From contig JAQMRL010000001.1 in assembly GCA_035578175.1 (NCBI GenBank), positions 186,941,283 to 187,005,282 of the forward strand: 64,000 bases of DNA, written 5' to 3'. Positions 10,991 through 20,848 of this stretch are shown piece after piece (position 1 is the first letter of the stretch; every line of letters starts with the position of its first letter). Both the position numbers and the translations under genes were made by a program. This DNA is from Catonia carolina (taxonomy: Eukaryota; Arthropoda; Insecta; Hemiptera; Achilidae). The notes under the pieces are model-generated. The model searched no databases. It was not told where the DNA came from and was given only the letters and a program-made list of their open reading frames with translations.

Positions 10991-11766
10991 AATAATAAGA
11001 CTTCCATTAAATACAAATTGTGGTACCTGGTTGATTTTAGAATAGTTATACATGACTAAAGTCACGTATAAAGTTTGATTTAGAGGGGATGTTCTTTGTT
11101 TTTGAAGTAGTACAAAAAAAAATTTTTAATGTTATTGAGAGTTGGAATGGGAAATTACAACCGAAGGGTTATAAAATATTCGAATATTTTGTACAAAAAT
11201 AAAAAAAAAACATTTTACAAAAAATATTGTTTAAAAATATAAAAATAACTGGATTCATTAACAAATAGAAATAATAAACTTAAAAATTATTTTTGAGTGT
11301 TTTAATAACAGAAAGAATAATAAAATTCGGAGGCAATAAGTTAACATGAAGTTAAATAAATAATGAAATATAAACATAGATAGCAGAAATTTCGGAATGT
11401 GAACTGTTTCGTACCATTCCAACCACTTACTTACTAATAGAAAATAATTTGATAAAGGCTCCATGGTTCAGTAGAACCAGCGTTTTAATTTTTTGTAAAA
11501 ATAGTGTACTTAAAAAATTTCCATAATATAATTAATAGCTCGATAGTCATGCTGACTTATTTCTAGTACATAATTATGGTGTCTTTTTTTGTTTGTTTTA
11601 TGTTCGGCATTCTTCATGTAAATTAATAATGAAACACTGGCGGCCCTGACCGAAGAACGAAACTGTGAACTTATTTAAAATAATTATAAAACTTTGTTTA
11701 ACAAAAAACATTTAGTGTTAACTTTAAAATTGTTGTAACATAATAGACATACCATGTAAAAAGTAG
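10991..11766. other. AT-rich spacer; nothing recognised
   Basis: The ORF on the minus strand at 11258-11464 is a Leu/Phe/Ile-rich chance frame. No element termini or Pol III boxes seen. Confidence 0.45.
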
Positions 11767-11921
11767 TATAGTAAAATTTAAATATCATGACAGCATTATC
11801 TAAGCGAGAAATGGAGCAGAATGATTTTTTTTTATTTGAACACTACAAAAAAAATATATATTATAGTAAAATTTAAAGTTTATGATAGCATTAGCTTAGC
11901 AATAAATGGAGCAGAAGGATT
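11767..11921 (+). repeat. Tandem dimer, ~95-bp period
   Basis: TATAGTAAAATTTAAA followed by (T)ATCATGACAGCATTATCTAAGCG...AAATGGAGCAGAA at 11767-11823 recurs at 11862-11918 with about a dozen differences. It is too divergent to be a recent slippage product. Confidence 0.75.
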
Positions 11922-11939
11922 ATTTATTTAGTTGATTTT

Positions 11940-12105
11940 GAAGTCGCTGTCGATCCAACTTCAAAATACATGGCCATTGCTACTACGGTGGGTTTTGGTA
12001 CAATTGTATCGAGATTTAACTCGTTACAATTTCTAGACCTTAGCTGGAAAATAAACCCAGGACCTTTAACTTTGTAGCTTAACATTCTAACACTACGCCA
12101 AAAAT
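11940..12105 (-). repeat. SINE, family 3 (degenerate)
   Basis: The minus strand reads GGCGTAGTGTTAGAATGTTAAGC (A-box region), then AAAGGTCCTGGGTTTATTTTCC (decayed B box), then GGTCTAGAAATTG... and ACCCACCGTAGTAGCAATGG, the layout of the family-3 SINEs at 16436 and 41167. Confidence 0.6.
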
Positions 12106-12182
12106 GTAACTGCTGGAAATTTTATTTGCAATATGAAGAATGTTTTTCAGTTTGAATTAATGTCAAAATAGTATGTGAGACA

Positions 12183-12219
12183 TTTTTTTAGTTTATCATT
12201 AAATGATAAACTAAAAAAA
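12183..12219. repeat. Near-perfect palindrome (18-bp arms, 1-bp centre)
   Basis: TTTTTTTAGTTTATCATT is followed by one A and then its reverse complement. It can form a cruciform in DNA or a hairpin in RNA. No promoter or termination context is evident. Confidence 0.9.
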
Positions 12220-12223
12220 ATAT

Positions 12224-12249
12224 GAAACAAAGCTCAACAGCTTTGTTTC
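12224..12249. repeat. Perfect stem-loop (11-bp stem, 4-nt loop)
   Basis: GAAACAAAGCT-CAAC-AGCTTTGTTTC lies four bases after the palindrome at 12183-12219, so two hairpins are adjacent. Confidence 0.9.
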
Positions 12250-12631
12250 TTTGTAGCATCAACAAAATGATCAACTTTGTCAACCTGAGTGTGTAGCAGT
12301 CAGTATTCAGCTTCGTCTGTTTTTAATCAATCAGCTGATTATCAAACAATATTTTTAAATAAATAGAAATTTTCCAAATTCGCAGTTATAACAAATTTTA
12401 GTATATTTTAGGAAGTGGCCGTTCCATGAAGCTGTGTATTGTTGTGCTGCTGGATGATTGGGTTTTTTTATTTAATTAATACATAATTAAACTTGATTCA
12501 AGAGATAACTTATATTAATAAGAAAATATTAAGTACGTAGTTACTAGGACAACAGATCCTGTATTTTAAAACATTTAATAGAATCGACGAGTAAATTAAA
12601 TAATATTGAGTAATAATTTGCTTTTTTGCAG
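12250..12631. other. Spacer upstream of the candidate exon
   Basis: It contains AGTCAGTATTCAGCTTCG near 12298, resembling an insect TCAGT initiator, but no TATA box or CpG cluster. The remainder is AT-rich. Any promoter role is speculative. Confidence 0.3.
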
Positions 12632-12727
12632 TAGACATTTTAAATTTTTGCATGAGTAAAACTCAAATTAATGAAAAGAATTTAAATATCAATCACATCT
12701 TGAAGCCACTTGAATTACGCCCAAATG
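12632..12727 (+). CDS. Candidate small 5' coding exon of an unidentified host gene
   Basis: A strong acceptor (TTTGCTTTTTTGCAG, ending 12631) is followed 20 bases later by an ATG at 12652 and an open frame of 25 codons beginning MSKTQINEKNLN and ending LKPLELRPN plus one base of the next codon. The exon then ends at a consensus donor (AAATG|GTAAGAA, GT at 12728). An acceptor, start codon, open frame and donor within 96 bases is what a first coding exon preceded by an untranslated exon looks like. It overlaps no recognised repeat. I do not recognise the peptide and see no partner exon in the window, so the gene would need long introns. Short AT-rich windows can mimic this by chance. Confidence 0.3.
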
Positions 12728-12889
12728 GTAAGAACCTACTTTTGATAAATTAAGTAATTAAAATTATTTCTTACAAATTTTGAGCCACAAATATTTATTA
12801 AAATCTTCAACAATAATTTTAAATCAATAAGTTTGCCTACAAATTTTCGTTTTATTATTTACTAGCTATAACCCCCGTTCTTTGAACGG

Positions 12890-12985
12890 TTTTCTTGGTG
12901 CTGTGGACGGTCTGTTGGTGTACTGACTTCGATCCCTGTCAGGTCTGATATTCTATAATCATTCATTTTTATCTACCTCATTTCA
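12890..12985 (+). repeat. SINE, family 2 (decayed head)
   Basis: The B-box remnant CTTCGATCCCTGTCAGGTCTG and the tail ATTCATTTTTATCTACCTCATTTCAGCGACAG match family 2 at 3417 and 54838. The A-box region is poorly preserved. Confidence 0.6.
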
Positions 12986-13198
12986 GCGACAGAATTATTA
13001 TTAATGAAAGAAAAATAGTTGACGTAAAATAAAATTGAGATCTTTGTGTTTTTAAATCAAGATACGCAGCGCTTTATTATTTTCAGAAGCGTAGTTAATT
13101 TTTTATTTTCAACAGTAATTATTACTTTAGTGAATCTGAATAAGCCTTTATTGAGATATGAAAATATATATCAATGTATTCATTATTAACCTAATGAA

Positions 13199-13560
13199 CT
13201 GTTGAGACGCTAACCGTATGTTCATGAACAGACTCGGCCTCGCAGAATTGCGACTGTCTTTCCCTGTCAGCCTCAAAACGATTAGAACGGGCTTTAGAGC
13301 ACTCACTTCTGCCAATAGAAGCCTGACGGACCTGTTGAGACGCTAATCGTTGTTCATGTTCTTCAACAGACTCGGCCTCTCATAGTTGTGAGTGTCTGTC
13401 CTTGTCAGTCTTCAGGTGACTGGAACGGGCTTCAGAGCACTCACTTCTACGGATAGAAGCCTGGTGAGCTGGTTGAGATAACAGTCGTTGTTCACATTGT
13501 TCTACGGGTTCAATTTGGCGGGTACGACTAAATCTCTCTCTCTCTATTTGTTTTTACCTT
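13199..13560 (-). pseudogene. Helitron-like protein fragment with 46-residue coding repeats
   Basis: On the minus strand two full and one partial 138-bp units encode a charged repeat: ESVEEHEQRLASQQVRQASI then GRSECSKARSNRFEADRERQ. In the older unit an in-frame stop follows RHSQL, and the lowest unit is shifted by a net 5-bp loss. Arg/Glu/Gln-rich tandem repeats of the form (R)xxRLxxxRxRxxxxR are typical of the N-terminal part of animal Helitron replication-helicase polyproteins (often annotated as PIF1-like or Helitron_like_N). No Rep or helicase domain is present nearby, so this is a small remnant. The assignment rests on repeat style only; another repetitive charged protein is possible. 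Confidence 0.5.
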
Positions 13561-15974
13561 CGATGTAGTAGCTTCCTAGCTCTCGTTAGCCGTGTTTAAT
13601 TTTATAATATTGGCACGTCTTGTAACTTTGGTTAAGCATGACCTCTTCCTCGAAGGCATAATTATCTTCGAAATAATAAAAAACTTAGCGTAAGGAGTTA
13701 AGGGATACCTAGGAGAAAAAAAACGAACTAAATAAGAATACCTAAATAAGTACTTGTAAAAACTTTAAAGTCTATTAACAATAAAAGGATTAAAATAAGA
13801 TGAAATAAGATAAAATAAGAATCGAAACACAATGTGTACAACAGTAATGCAATTGTTAATCAAGACTGGGATTTCTAGAGAGTCAGCTTCGTTTACTGAT
13901 AGTCTCGGGTATGTGTGCGAGCGAAACCCAAACAGATTCTAAAAAACATTTTCAGAACAATTAATTTGTATTCTTTTACATAATTAAAGAAATTTTCTAT
14001 CTATATGGAGCAATAACATTTATATTTTGAAGATTTATTCACACAAATCTGTGTGTGTAATTTAACTGTAGGAAATTTAATTTTTCGCTACAGAACAATA
14101 AAAATTGATGTTATGATACCGTCAAATGAAAGGTAAATCACAATAGGAACACTCCACGATGGTTAACTACTAAGGTGACTGTCATTCGCATTTGACAATG
14201 TGACCAAGAGAACGGGTGTGTCGTGTGAGGTAGGGGAGTGGTGGAAGGGGTAGGGTAGGTAACTAAACAGAGCTTCAGAATGAATACCGGTGGCAGTAGG
14301 CCTATGTTTATTGTTTTGTTTATTTTGTTACCTAAAATATTTCTATGTTTATTTTTATAAAATTGGCTATATCTTCGTTATTATGCATGAAATGAAAAAC
14401 TTTATATAATCAAATTTATTTGTCTTTAAACGTTTCATAATTTTGGTTATATAACATTTTTTGATACATTGACTTTTAACAGAGATATTCGTAGTTTTTC
14501 GGTTTACCCCTATCTCTGAACTCCCCCATTCCTATAACATATTAAAAAAATTGATAATCTATTTTCATTTCGATTATGTCCAGAACCTTAATACCGAAAT
14601 TTATTGAATTTGGTTCAGCGGTTCTTGCGTGATGCCGTAACATACAAACAGATTAACAGACAAAAATTTAGCTGAACTTATTTTCAGTGTTTACTTGGCA
14701 AACCTGGTGTATACACAAAATTTGGGGCATTTTGAAATATTTTACAGACAAAATCATAATTTTATTTATATAGATGTAGTAGTAGTTTCCAATAATTTTT
14801 AAACCATTTTATTACCCAAAAATGTTTTTAACAGCTTATTACCCACAACGCTGAGCTTAGCCAAACAACTTTGATAAGTAACTCCTGCTACAAGTAGCAA
14901 AAAAAAACAGCTTTAATAATACAGATAATTCAAGCAAATATTTTAAAAGGACAAAATACAAGTTATAGATATATATTCCAATTCGTTTTGCAATTTACTA
15001 AAAAGATTTAATGATTTATAACATTTGAATACTGTATATTTTTATAACGCTGTTAAGTACAGTTCAGTTGCTAAATAAACATTTCTATGGTTACCCTTTT
15101 TAGTATTTATCGCATGGAAGAGATTTTTTATTGTAACAATAATAATCACTGATACTAAGCAAATATAATGAGGAAATATTTCAGTTAAAAGGGAAAGAAA
15201 AAGTGAGAGATAGGGTAGACAGGCAGAAAGGAAACTTTGTTAAAATCTCCCTCTTGAGAGAAGCCGAGGGAAAGGAAGACAGTTGCTGCAAATAATTATT
15301 ATAAGATAACTAAAGTGGGTTGTTTGCTAGATAATTATTATTATTGTTATTATTATATCCAAGTTACAATGCTGTACAACATTATACTGCCTCTTCGTCG
15401 GTTAAGAAACGAGTATAATAAAATACTAAGTTACATAAGATATTTTGCCCTTCGCCTTCCTTCTTCCGTGTTAAACGCTTCTCTTATTTCGTGATCCTCT
15501 CTCTGCGACCCAAATGCCCCATTTATATCTTGAAAATTAACGTCATTAATTGATATTTAAATTTATTTACTTTCGCTTTTAATTGTTGCTTACATATGTA
15601 TCCATTATTTCAGGAATTCATTAATAAAATAAATTCCTGTTATTCATTAACACATTCTTAAATAAATTTATCTTTCTTTAAATAATTCGACTAAATTTAA
15701 CTGTATTATATTTAAATACTGTAAAACCTGTTAAATACTGTACTGTTGTATCGGTTCTTTTTATAGTTGTTTTACTTATTATTGTATTTTACTTGGATAA
15801 AAATCAAAACATCTCGTTTAGTTCTACTGATTTTACTTATGTTGCACGCAATTTTCTACGTTAAAATTAATTAAAATACCTTATTTCAAATTTTTATACA
15901 TTTACATTTTTTATGTAAATGTTTTAAAATCACGCAAACACGTGTGCAAAATTAGGTGTTTGTGATTTAAAATG
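13561..15974. other. Long AT-rich spacer with a purine-rich patch
   Basis: No protein signal. Positions 13790-13820 hold a short (AAAATAAGAT)n run. Positions 14205-14275 are G/A-rich (GGGGAGTGGTGGAAGGGG). Positions 14575-14680 (ATTGAATTTGGTTCAGCGG ... GCGTGATGCCGTAACATACA) look like the non-coding sequence common in insect dispersed repeats, but I cannot name the family. The rest is AT-rich. Confidence 0.4.
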
Positions 15975-16385
15975 TTGTTTCGGTCAACAGTCGAAAGGCT
16001 GGTTTGAACCTTTAGAGGCTTTATTTAGTAAAAAAAACGAGAAGTGAGGTGAATTACTATGCCTTCCTCACTGAGTTGAAAGATATGCTTATCAGCATAC
16101 CAGGCCCTCCGAAAAGCACCCACTTTCCACCTTGCAAATGACACCTTCACTCCATTCACCACAGAATCTGTCTGTATAGTGAAATTCATTACTTTCAGAG
16201 GAGATAACTCTGACTAGTGTCTTTTACACCTCTACCTCTTCGATTCTTAGATAGTTCAGTCATATAATTAAAATATAAATTGGCTGAATATGTGATAAGA
16301 AAATGAGCTAGTTTTTGTAGCCCTGGAACCAACAGATCGAGTGAAATTAATTTAACACTCCACCTGCCCGTCATGGGCAAGATTT
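15975..16385 (-). repeat. Dispersed repeat R4, ~0.4 kb
   Basis: The minus strand runs from GACGGGCAGGTGGAGTGTTAA through GTAAAAGACACTAGTCAGAG and TGCAAGGTGGAAAGTGGG to GGTTCAAACCAGCCTTTCG. The same order occurs on the plus strand at 46492-47170 and 63165-63550, and the terminal part at 26099-26170. The ORF at 16195-16380 lies in it but is not conserved as an open frame in the other copies, so it is probably not a gene. It could be an LTR or a non-autonomous element; ends are undefined. Confidence 0.75.
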
Positions 16386-16435
16386 ATAATACATAAAATA
16401 TACGAATATTATAACGAAGTCATATTTGCTCACGA

Positions 16436-16625
16436 TCGCCTCCATGTAGCAGTGGTTAGCGCTACCCTATCAGTCGGAAGGTTCCGATTTTGATTATTTG
16501 CTAGGATCTGGAAATTATTACGTGTAAAAACCTATGGTTTCATACTTCAAAGTAGTCGCTAATAATCAAGATCTTGATGCAACTTACAAAACAGTAAATA
16601 AAATTTTGTATATTTGTGTGTTTAT
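16436..16625 (+). repeat. tRNA-derived SINE, family 3
   Basis: The head TAGCAGTGGTTAGCGC (A box) and GGTTCCGATTTTGATT (B box) is followed by GGATCTGGAAATTATTACGTG and the family tail TAGTCGCTAATAATCAAGATC...GATGCAAC. Related copies are at 6515 (minus), 11940 (minus), 28897, 35522 and 41167. Confidence 0.75.
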
Positions 16626-16639
16626 TTGTAAAAGGTATT

Positions 16640-17835
16640 CTTAGAAACCCCCCCCCCAACCGATTTCAAAAATGATTTTACTGTTCAACAACTAACTGAA
16701 AGCTTTTTGAATAACAAGTCTATACGCCATTACGTAATTCTTAAATTGTGAAACTAAATTTTAAATTGGTAAATTAAGTCAATTTTTAATCCCCGATGAT
16801 ATAAGGGGGTTGTTATAAGTCTAACGTGTGTGTCTCTCTGTATCTGTCTGTGGCATCGCAGCTCTCAAATGGATCAACCGATTTTCGTTTAATTTTTATT
16901 TTGAAGGTGACTTCATCTTACCTATAAAAAAATCTGTTGTGAAACACTCACACAACTTTCTCTTGTCAATGCAAATAATGAACAATATAATCTAACATTA
17001 ATAATAAAACATCAGACATAAACAAAAATAAACATAACCTAACTTTAATGATGAGTGAAAGACGCAAATTGAAAATCAACCTCAGTTTGGCTTTAAAATA
17101 CGGAAAATCACTCTTTCGCGCTAAACTAGGCTTTGTAGAGAAAATGCTCTAAATAAAAGTTGTAGATCTTTTAATTTCCTATAAATTTGATTATTACACT
17201 TTTTTCGTAAAATGCGACCTAAACACCCCACAGGTGGTGTTTAATCAAAACCGGTTAATCGGAAGTAGTAGTTTATTCTTGTCATTTTTCACTTTTTGCG
17301 ATTTTTTCAAAAACGGTTTCAATGATTTTTTAAAATATCGCCTCATTTACTACATTTTTTATGTTCTACAAGATAAGGTAGGCGCCATGTCTACTGAAAT
17401 TCTTGGGAAGGCTGTTTCCTCGTAAAACAATTGTTTTTTTAAGATTGCGGCTTTAATACGCATTTTAGCGCAAAAATGTATAGGGCTTATAATAAATTTT
17501 TTTAGAAAATTTAAAATCCTACAACTTCTGTTTCAAACGTTTTTTGTATAACACTTAGTTTAGCGGTAATTAGTGATTTTCTGTTTTTTTTTTCAAGAAA
17601 ATCTGTAAAAAAAGTCGATTTTTTAAGATTTCAGTCTTGGTATGCATTTTACGACAAAAATAATTTTAATCAAATTTATAAAAAATTAAAAGATCTACAA
17701 CTTTTATGTGATAATTTTTTCTCTACAGAGCCTAGTTTAGCGTGAGACAGTGATATTCCATATTGTTCAAGCCAAACTGAGATTGATTTTCATTTTGCGG
17801 CATTCAGTCATGATTAAAATAAGGTTATGTTTTTT
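16640..17835. mobile_element. Foldback-type repeat FB1, copy 1 (inverted arms 17024-17216 / 17642-17832)
   Basis: Roughly 190-bp arms face each other: AACATAACCTAACTTTAATGA ... CTCAGTTTGGC ... AAGTTGTAGATCTTTTAATT on the left and its reverse complement on the right. The right half also has two direct ~180-bp units (near 17436 and 17617) sharing TTTTTTAAGATT...GCATTTTA.CG.CAAAAAT. The outer left part (16800-17000) has GGGGGTTGTTATAAGTCTAACG and GAAACACTCACACAACTTTC. The same modules in the same order build the larger FB1 copy at 25265-27105. No transposase is present. The ORFs at 17234-17425 and 17750-17935 are not genes. Confidence 0.75.
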
Positions 17836-17865
17836 GATATTAGTTTTTTTTTTAGTTCATATGTT

Positions 17866-18542
17866 CTTTATATGGGTGTTCCACGTTAACCTTTTATCAA
17901 AATTTAATCCTAGATATCGTACTTCTTTGTGTTGAGGGATGACAACGTTGTTTAAAAACACATCAGGACAGGTATCATGACGGAGAGTAAAATTAACATG
18001 TACCGATTTTTCCGGATTTACTTTCATCTTCCATTTTGTCAGCCAAACGTCTACCATGCCGAGATGATGTTGGAGGTTCAATGCCACATCTTGGCATAGA
18101 TTGGAAGATGTCAACAGTACCGTGTCGTCGGCGTATGTGGCGACAGTAGTGCGCTCAGTCTGCGGGAAATCGGCCACGTATATTGAGTACAGTAACGGAG
18201 ACAGAATTGCCCCCTGTGGAACACCTGCACTCACGTGTTTCAATGCAGAGTGGGCTGATCCATGTCGGACGTAGAAATCTCTTTCTTCCAGGAAGGATTT
18301 CAGCAGCAGGTAATAGCTGTATGGTACGAACTGTTTTAATTTATAAAGTAGACCATCGTGCCACACCTTATCGAAGGCAGAACTTATGTCTAGGAAGACG
18401 CCTGAAACATACTTCTTCTCCTCAAAACCAGTCGCTATAAGATCAACAACGCGATGTAACTGTTGTATAGTTGAATGAGCTGCCCTAAAGCCAAATTGGT
18501 GATCCGGTATAGATCTCTCTGAATCGATAATTGGTACAATAC
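17866..18542 (-). pseudogene. LINE reverse transcriptase segment (inverted part)
   Basis: The minus strand reads RIVPIIDSERSIPDHQFGFR, then AAHSTIQQLHRVVDLIATGF, FLDISSAFDKVWHDG (RT motif A with two Asp), GVPQGAILSPLLYSIYVADF (motif B), TYADDTVLL (motif C with the catalytic YADD), and YLGLNFDKRLTWNTHIK. All core RT motifs are present and the frame is open, so this copy is young relative to other LINE remnants here. It is inactive because it is cut from its N-terminus by the LTR element, has no endonuclease domain, and is inverted relative to its own 3' end. The true frame extends upstream of the apparent start at 18366. Confidence 0.92.
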
Positions 18543-18546
18543 GCCT

Positions 18547-19131
18547 TGAAACAAAATTAATATGTTCCTGCGTTATTCCCCACGAGGAATTGACAATTTG
18601 AAGTATAAATTAAATATTACTCACAATAAAATTCAGTAAATTTGTTGGATATTTATTTTATAGTTCATTATTATAAACTGTATAAAAATTAGTAAACTGA
18701 ACTCAATAACAACAATCTGTTAACACGAACAGCAATCAACACATTACAATACATTACGCACATTTACATTATTTTAATCAATACATTATTTACTATTTTT
18801 TATTAAAAATGTTCCTACGTAAGATTGAGTAAGTGAAACATAAATAAATAAATATTCCTCTCGATATTAACCATTTTTTAATGAACTGAGTGAGAGGCCC
18901 GCCTACTCCTCCGCCATCTTGCCCCTCACTAAAAATAATTTCATACAAAACTTATCTTGTTCTTCTCTAGTCGCCTAGCAACTGAAATAAATAACTTTTC
19001 ATTAAAATAATTTTGTTGATGTGAAATAATTTTAAATAATTCTTAAAAAATAATCAGCTGGAAATGTTTATCATTTTAATAAACTCAGAAAATAAACAAT
19101 TCCAGGTGTTCAGTCAATTCGGCACACTACA
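18547..19131 (-). repeat. 3' LTR of the nested element
   Basis: 585 bp, identical as far as I compared to the LTR at 20213-20797, except for about seven mismatches clustered in the first 25 plus-strand bases (TGAAACAAAATTAATATGTT here). Confidence 0.9.
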
Positions 19132-19276
19132 AATATCCCCACAATTCAATTTTGAAAACAAAAAGAAATTTTTATGATAATCTAAATTTTGAATTTGTTT
19201 GATAAATTTAATTCCAAAATGTTTTTTTTTTTTAAAAATTGTTACTAAGCGACCTTACAATTCCATTGATCAAATA

Positions 19277-19413
19277 AACTATAAACTATAAGCTATAAAC
19301 AAACTATAACCAACTATAAACAAACTATAACCCTATAACACCTAAACTATAACCTATAAACAAACTATAACCAAACTATAAACTAACTATAACCAAACTA
19401 TAAACTATAAACA
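19277..19413. repeat. Short tandem repeat of AAACTATAAC-like units
   Basis: Units such as AAACTATAACC and AACTATAAAC recur for about 137 bases inside the LTR element, between its ORF end and the 3' LTR side. The last few codons of the internal ORF overlap it. Confidence 0.85.
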
Positions 19414-20151
19414 TAACACACATAACAACATAATGTACATTGATTTCTTTTCTTTACACTTATTGTGGTTTGTATACCTATCAACACTTGGTTTCCAGTC
19501 ACTATGTTTATCATATTTATTTATAACATTCATACTTTCATAGGTTAGTTTGTTCATAAACTGTGAAATCACTTTTTTCTTGTTTATTATTTTTAAATAT
19601 TTCTTGCTATTTTCTGTTAAATCAGATTGAATTCCTTTTTTCAATGAAAGATCCGTGATTACTTGACCATCTATTGTTTCTTGATTTCTTAATTCTTTCA
19701 AACCATCATCCAAATAATTTTTTGTTGATATAACCTCAAATATTTGTTTTTCTCTCACATTTTTATCATTATTCTTATTGTCATTACTATCTGTTATAAT
19801 ATTTGGTACTTCTTTTTGTATTGGTTTAGTATTTTTGTTAACTTCTTCTAGACCTTTTCTTACATTCTCTATTAATTTTATATTATCCTGTTTGATCCCT
19901 TCTCTTAATTCCTTTATGTTTTTCTCCCGCTTATCCAATTTATAGTTTAAACTATCTATTCTCCTTCCCAATCTTTCCTCTCGACTATCCATTTTATTGA
20001 TTAAACTTTCTACCTGTTCATCAAATTTGTTGTTTAAACTTTCTACCTGTTCATCAAATTTGCTGTGTAAATTTTTTACTAACAACATGAGTTGTTGTAA
20101 CATGTTTATCGATATATTACCATTATTATTATTCCTGCTATTATTACTCAT
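19405..20151 (-). CDS. Gag-like coiled-coil protein of the nested LTR element
   Basis: A 248-codon ORF starts at an ATG about 60 bases inside the 5' LTR, as gag usually does. Residues 1-20 are Asn/Ser-rich. About 25-110 form a heptad-like coiled coil with an internal 11-residue duplication (KFDEQVESLNN / KFDEQVESLIN), then REERLGRRIDSL and LDKREKNIKELREG. The middle is Lys/Asn/Asp-rich and the last ~15 residues fall in the AACTATAAAC repeat and are probably not ancestral. No zinc knuckle (CX2CX4HX4C) or protease is seen, so only a structural N-terminal piece remains. It is hydrophilic with no signal peptide or membrane segment except the hydrophobic tail from the repeat. The gag role is inferred from position; I do not recognise the family. 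Confidence 0.6.
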   Translation of the reverse strand: MSNNSRNNNNGNISINMLQQLMLLVKNLHSKFDEQVESLNNKFDEQVESLINKMDSREERLGRRIDSLNYKLDKREKNIKELREGIKQDNIKLIENVRKGLEEVNKNTKPIQKEVPNIITDSNDNKNNDKNVREKQIFEVISTKNYLDDGLKELRNQETIDGQVITDLSLKKGIQSDLTENSKKYLKIINKKKVISQFMNKLTYESMNVINKYDKHSDWKPSVDRYTNHNKCKEKKSMYIMLLCVLCL

Positions 20152-20212
20152 ATTTGTTCCCTATTTTCTAATTCAAAGGTGATAAGTCTTTCCCCACATC
20201 AGGGTGACAATT

Positions 20213-20797
20213 TGTAACATAATTAATATGCCTCTTCGTTATTCCCCACGAGGAATTGACAATTTGAAGTATAAATTAAATATTACTCACAATAAAATTC
20301 AGTAAATTTGTTGGATATTTATTTTATAGTTCATTATTATAAACTGTATAAAAATTAGTAAACTGAACTCAATAACAACAATCTGTTAACACGAACAGCA
20401 ATCAACACATTACAATACATTACGCACATTTACATTATTTTAATCAATACATTATTTACTATTTTTTATTAAAAATGTTCCTACGTAAGATTGAGTAAGT
20501 GAAACATAAATAAATAAATATTCCTCTCGATATTAACCATTTTTTAATGAACTGAGTGAGAGGCCCGCCTACTCCTCCGCCATCTTGCCCCTCACTAAAA
20601 ATAATTTCATACAAAACTTATCTTGTTCTTCTCTAGTCGCCTAGCAACTGAAATAAATAACTTTTCATTAAAATAATTTTGTTGATGTGAAATAATTTTA
20701 AATAATTCTTAAAAAATAATCAGCTGGAAATGTTTATCATTTTAATAAACTCAGAAAATAAACAATTCCAGGTGTTCAGTCAATTCGGCACACTACA
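20213..20797 (-). repeat. 5' LTR of the nested element
   Basis: 585 bp. On the minus strand it begins TGTAGTGTGCCGAATTGAC and ends before the gag-like ORF leader. It matches 18547-19131 almost perfectly. Confidence 0.9.
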
Positions 20798-20848
20798 GCC
20801 TCAACAAGATTTTCTCAAAGATTTTTCCTGCAACTGGTAGAAATACAA
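20798..20848 (-). pseudogene. LINE reverse transcriptase, upstream continuation
   Basis: The minus strand reads FLPVAGKIFEKILLR, the block that precedes RIVPIIDSE in Jockey-type RTs. It continues the frame at 17866-18542 across the LTR insertion and ends at the inversion junction. Confidence 0.85.

Larger units (their letters stand above)
18547..20797 (-). mobile_element. Compact LTR retrotransposon, non-autonomous, nested in the LINE
   Basis: Two 585-bp direct repeats (18547-19131 and 20213-20797), each starting TG and ending CACTACA, flank a 1.08-kb interior. The duplicated target GCCT lies at 18543-18546 and 20798-20801. Removing the element restores the LINE reading ...GKIFEKILLRRIVPIIDSE... 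across the site. Orientation is minus, from the single internal ORF. No protease, RT, RNase H or integrase is encoded, so it depends on a partner (TRIM/LARD-like). The near-identity of the LTRs implies recent insertion. A purine-rich TTGTGGGGATATT precedes the 3' LTR; a TGG-type primer site after the 5' LTR is not evident. Confidence 0.92.

Noticed and set aside
16195..16380. 61-codon ORF in repeat R4 as a conserved protein
   Set aside because: The copies at 46492 and 63165 contain stops and shifts in the same frame, so there is no sign of coding constraint.
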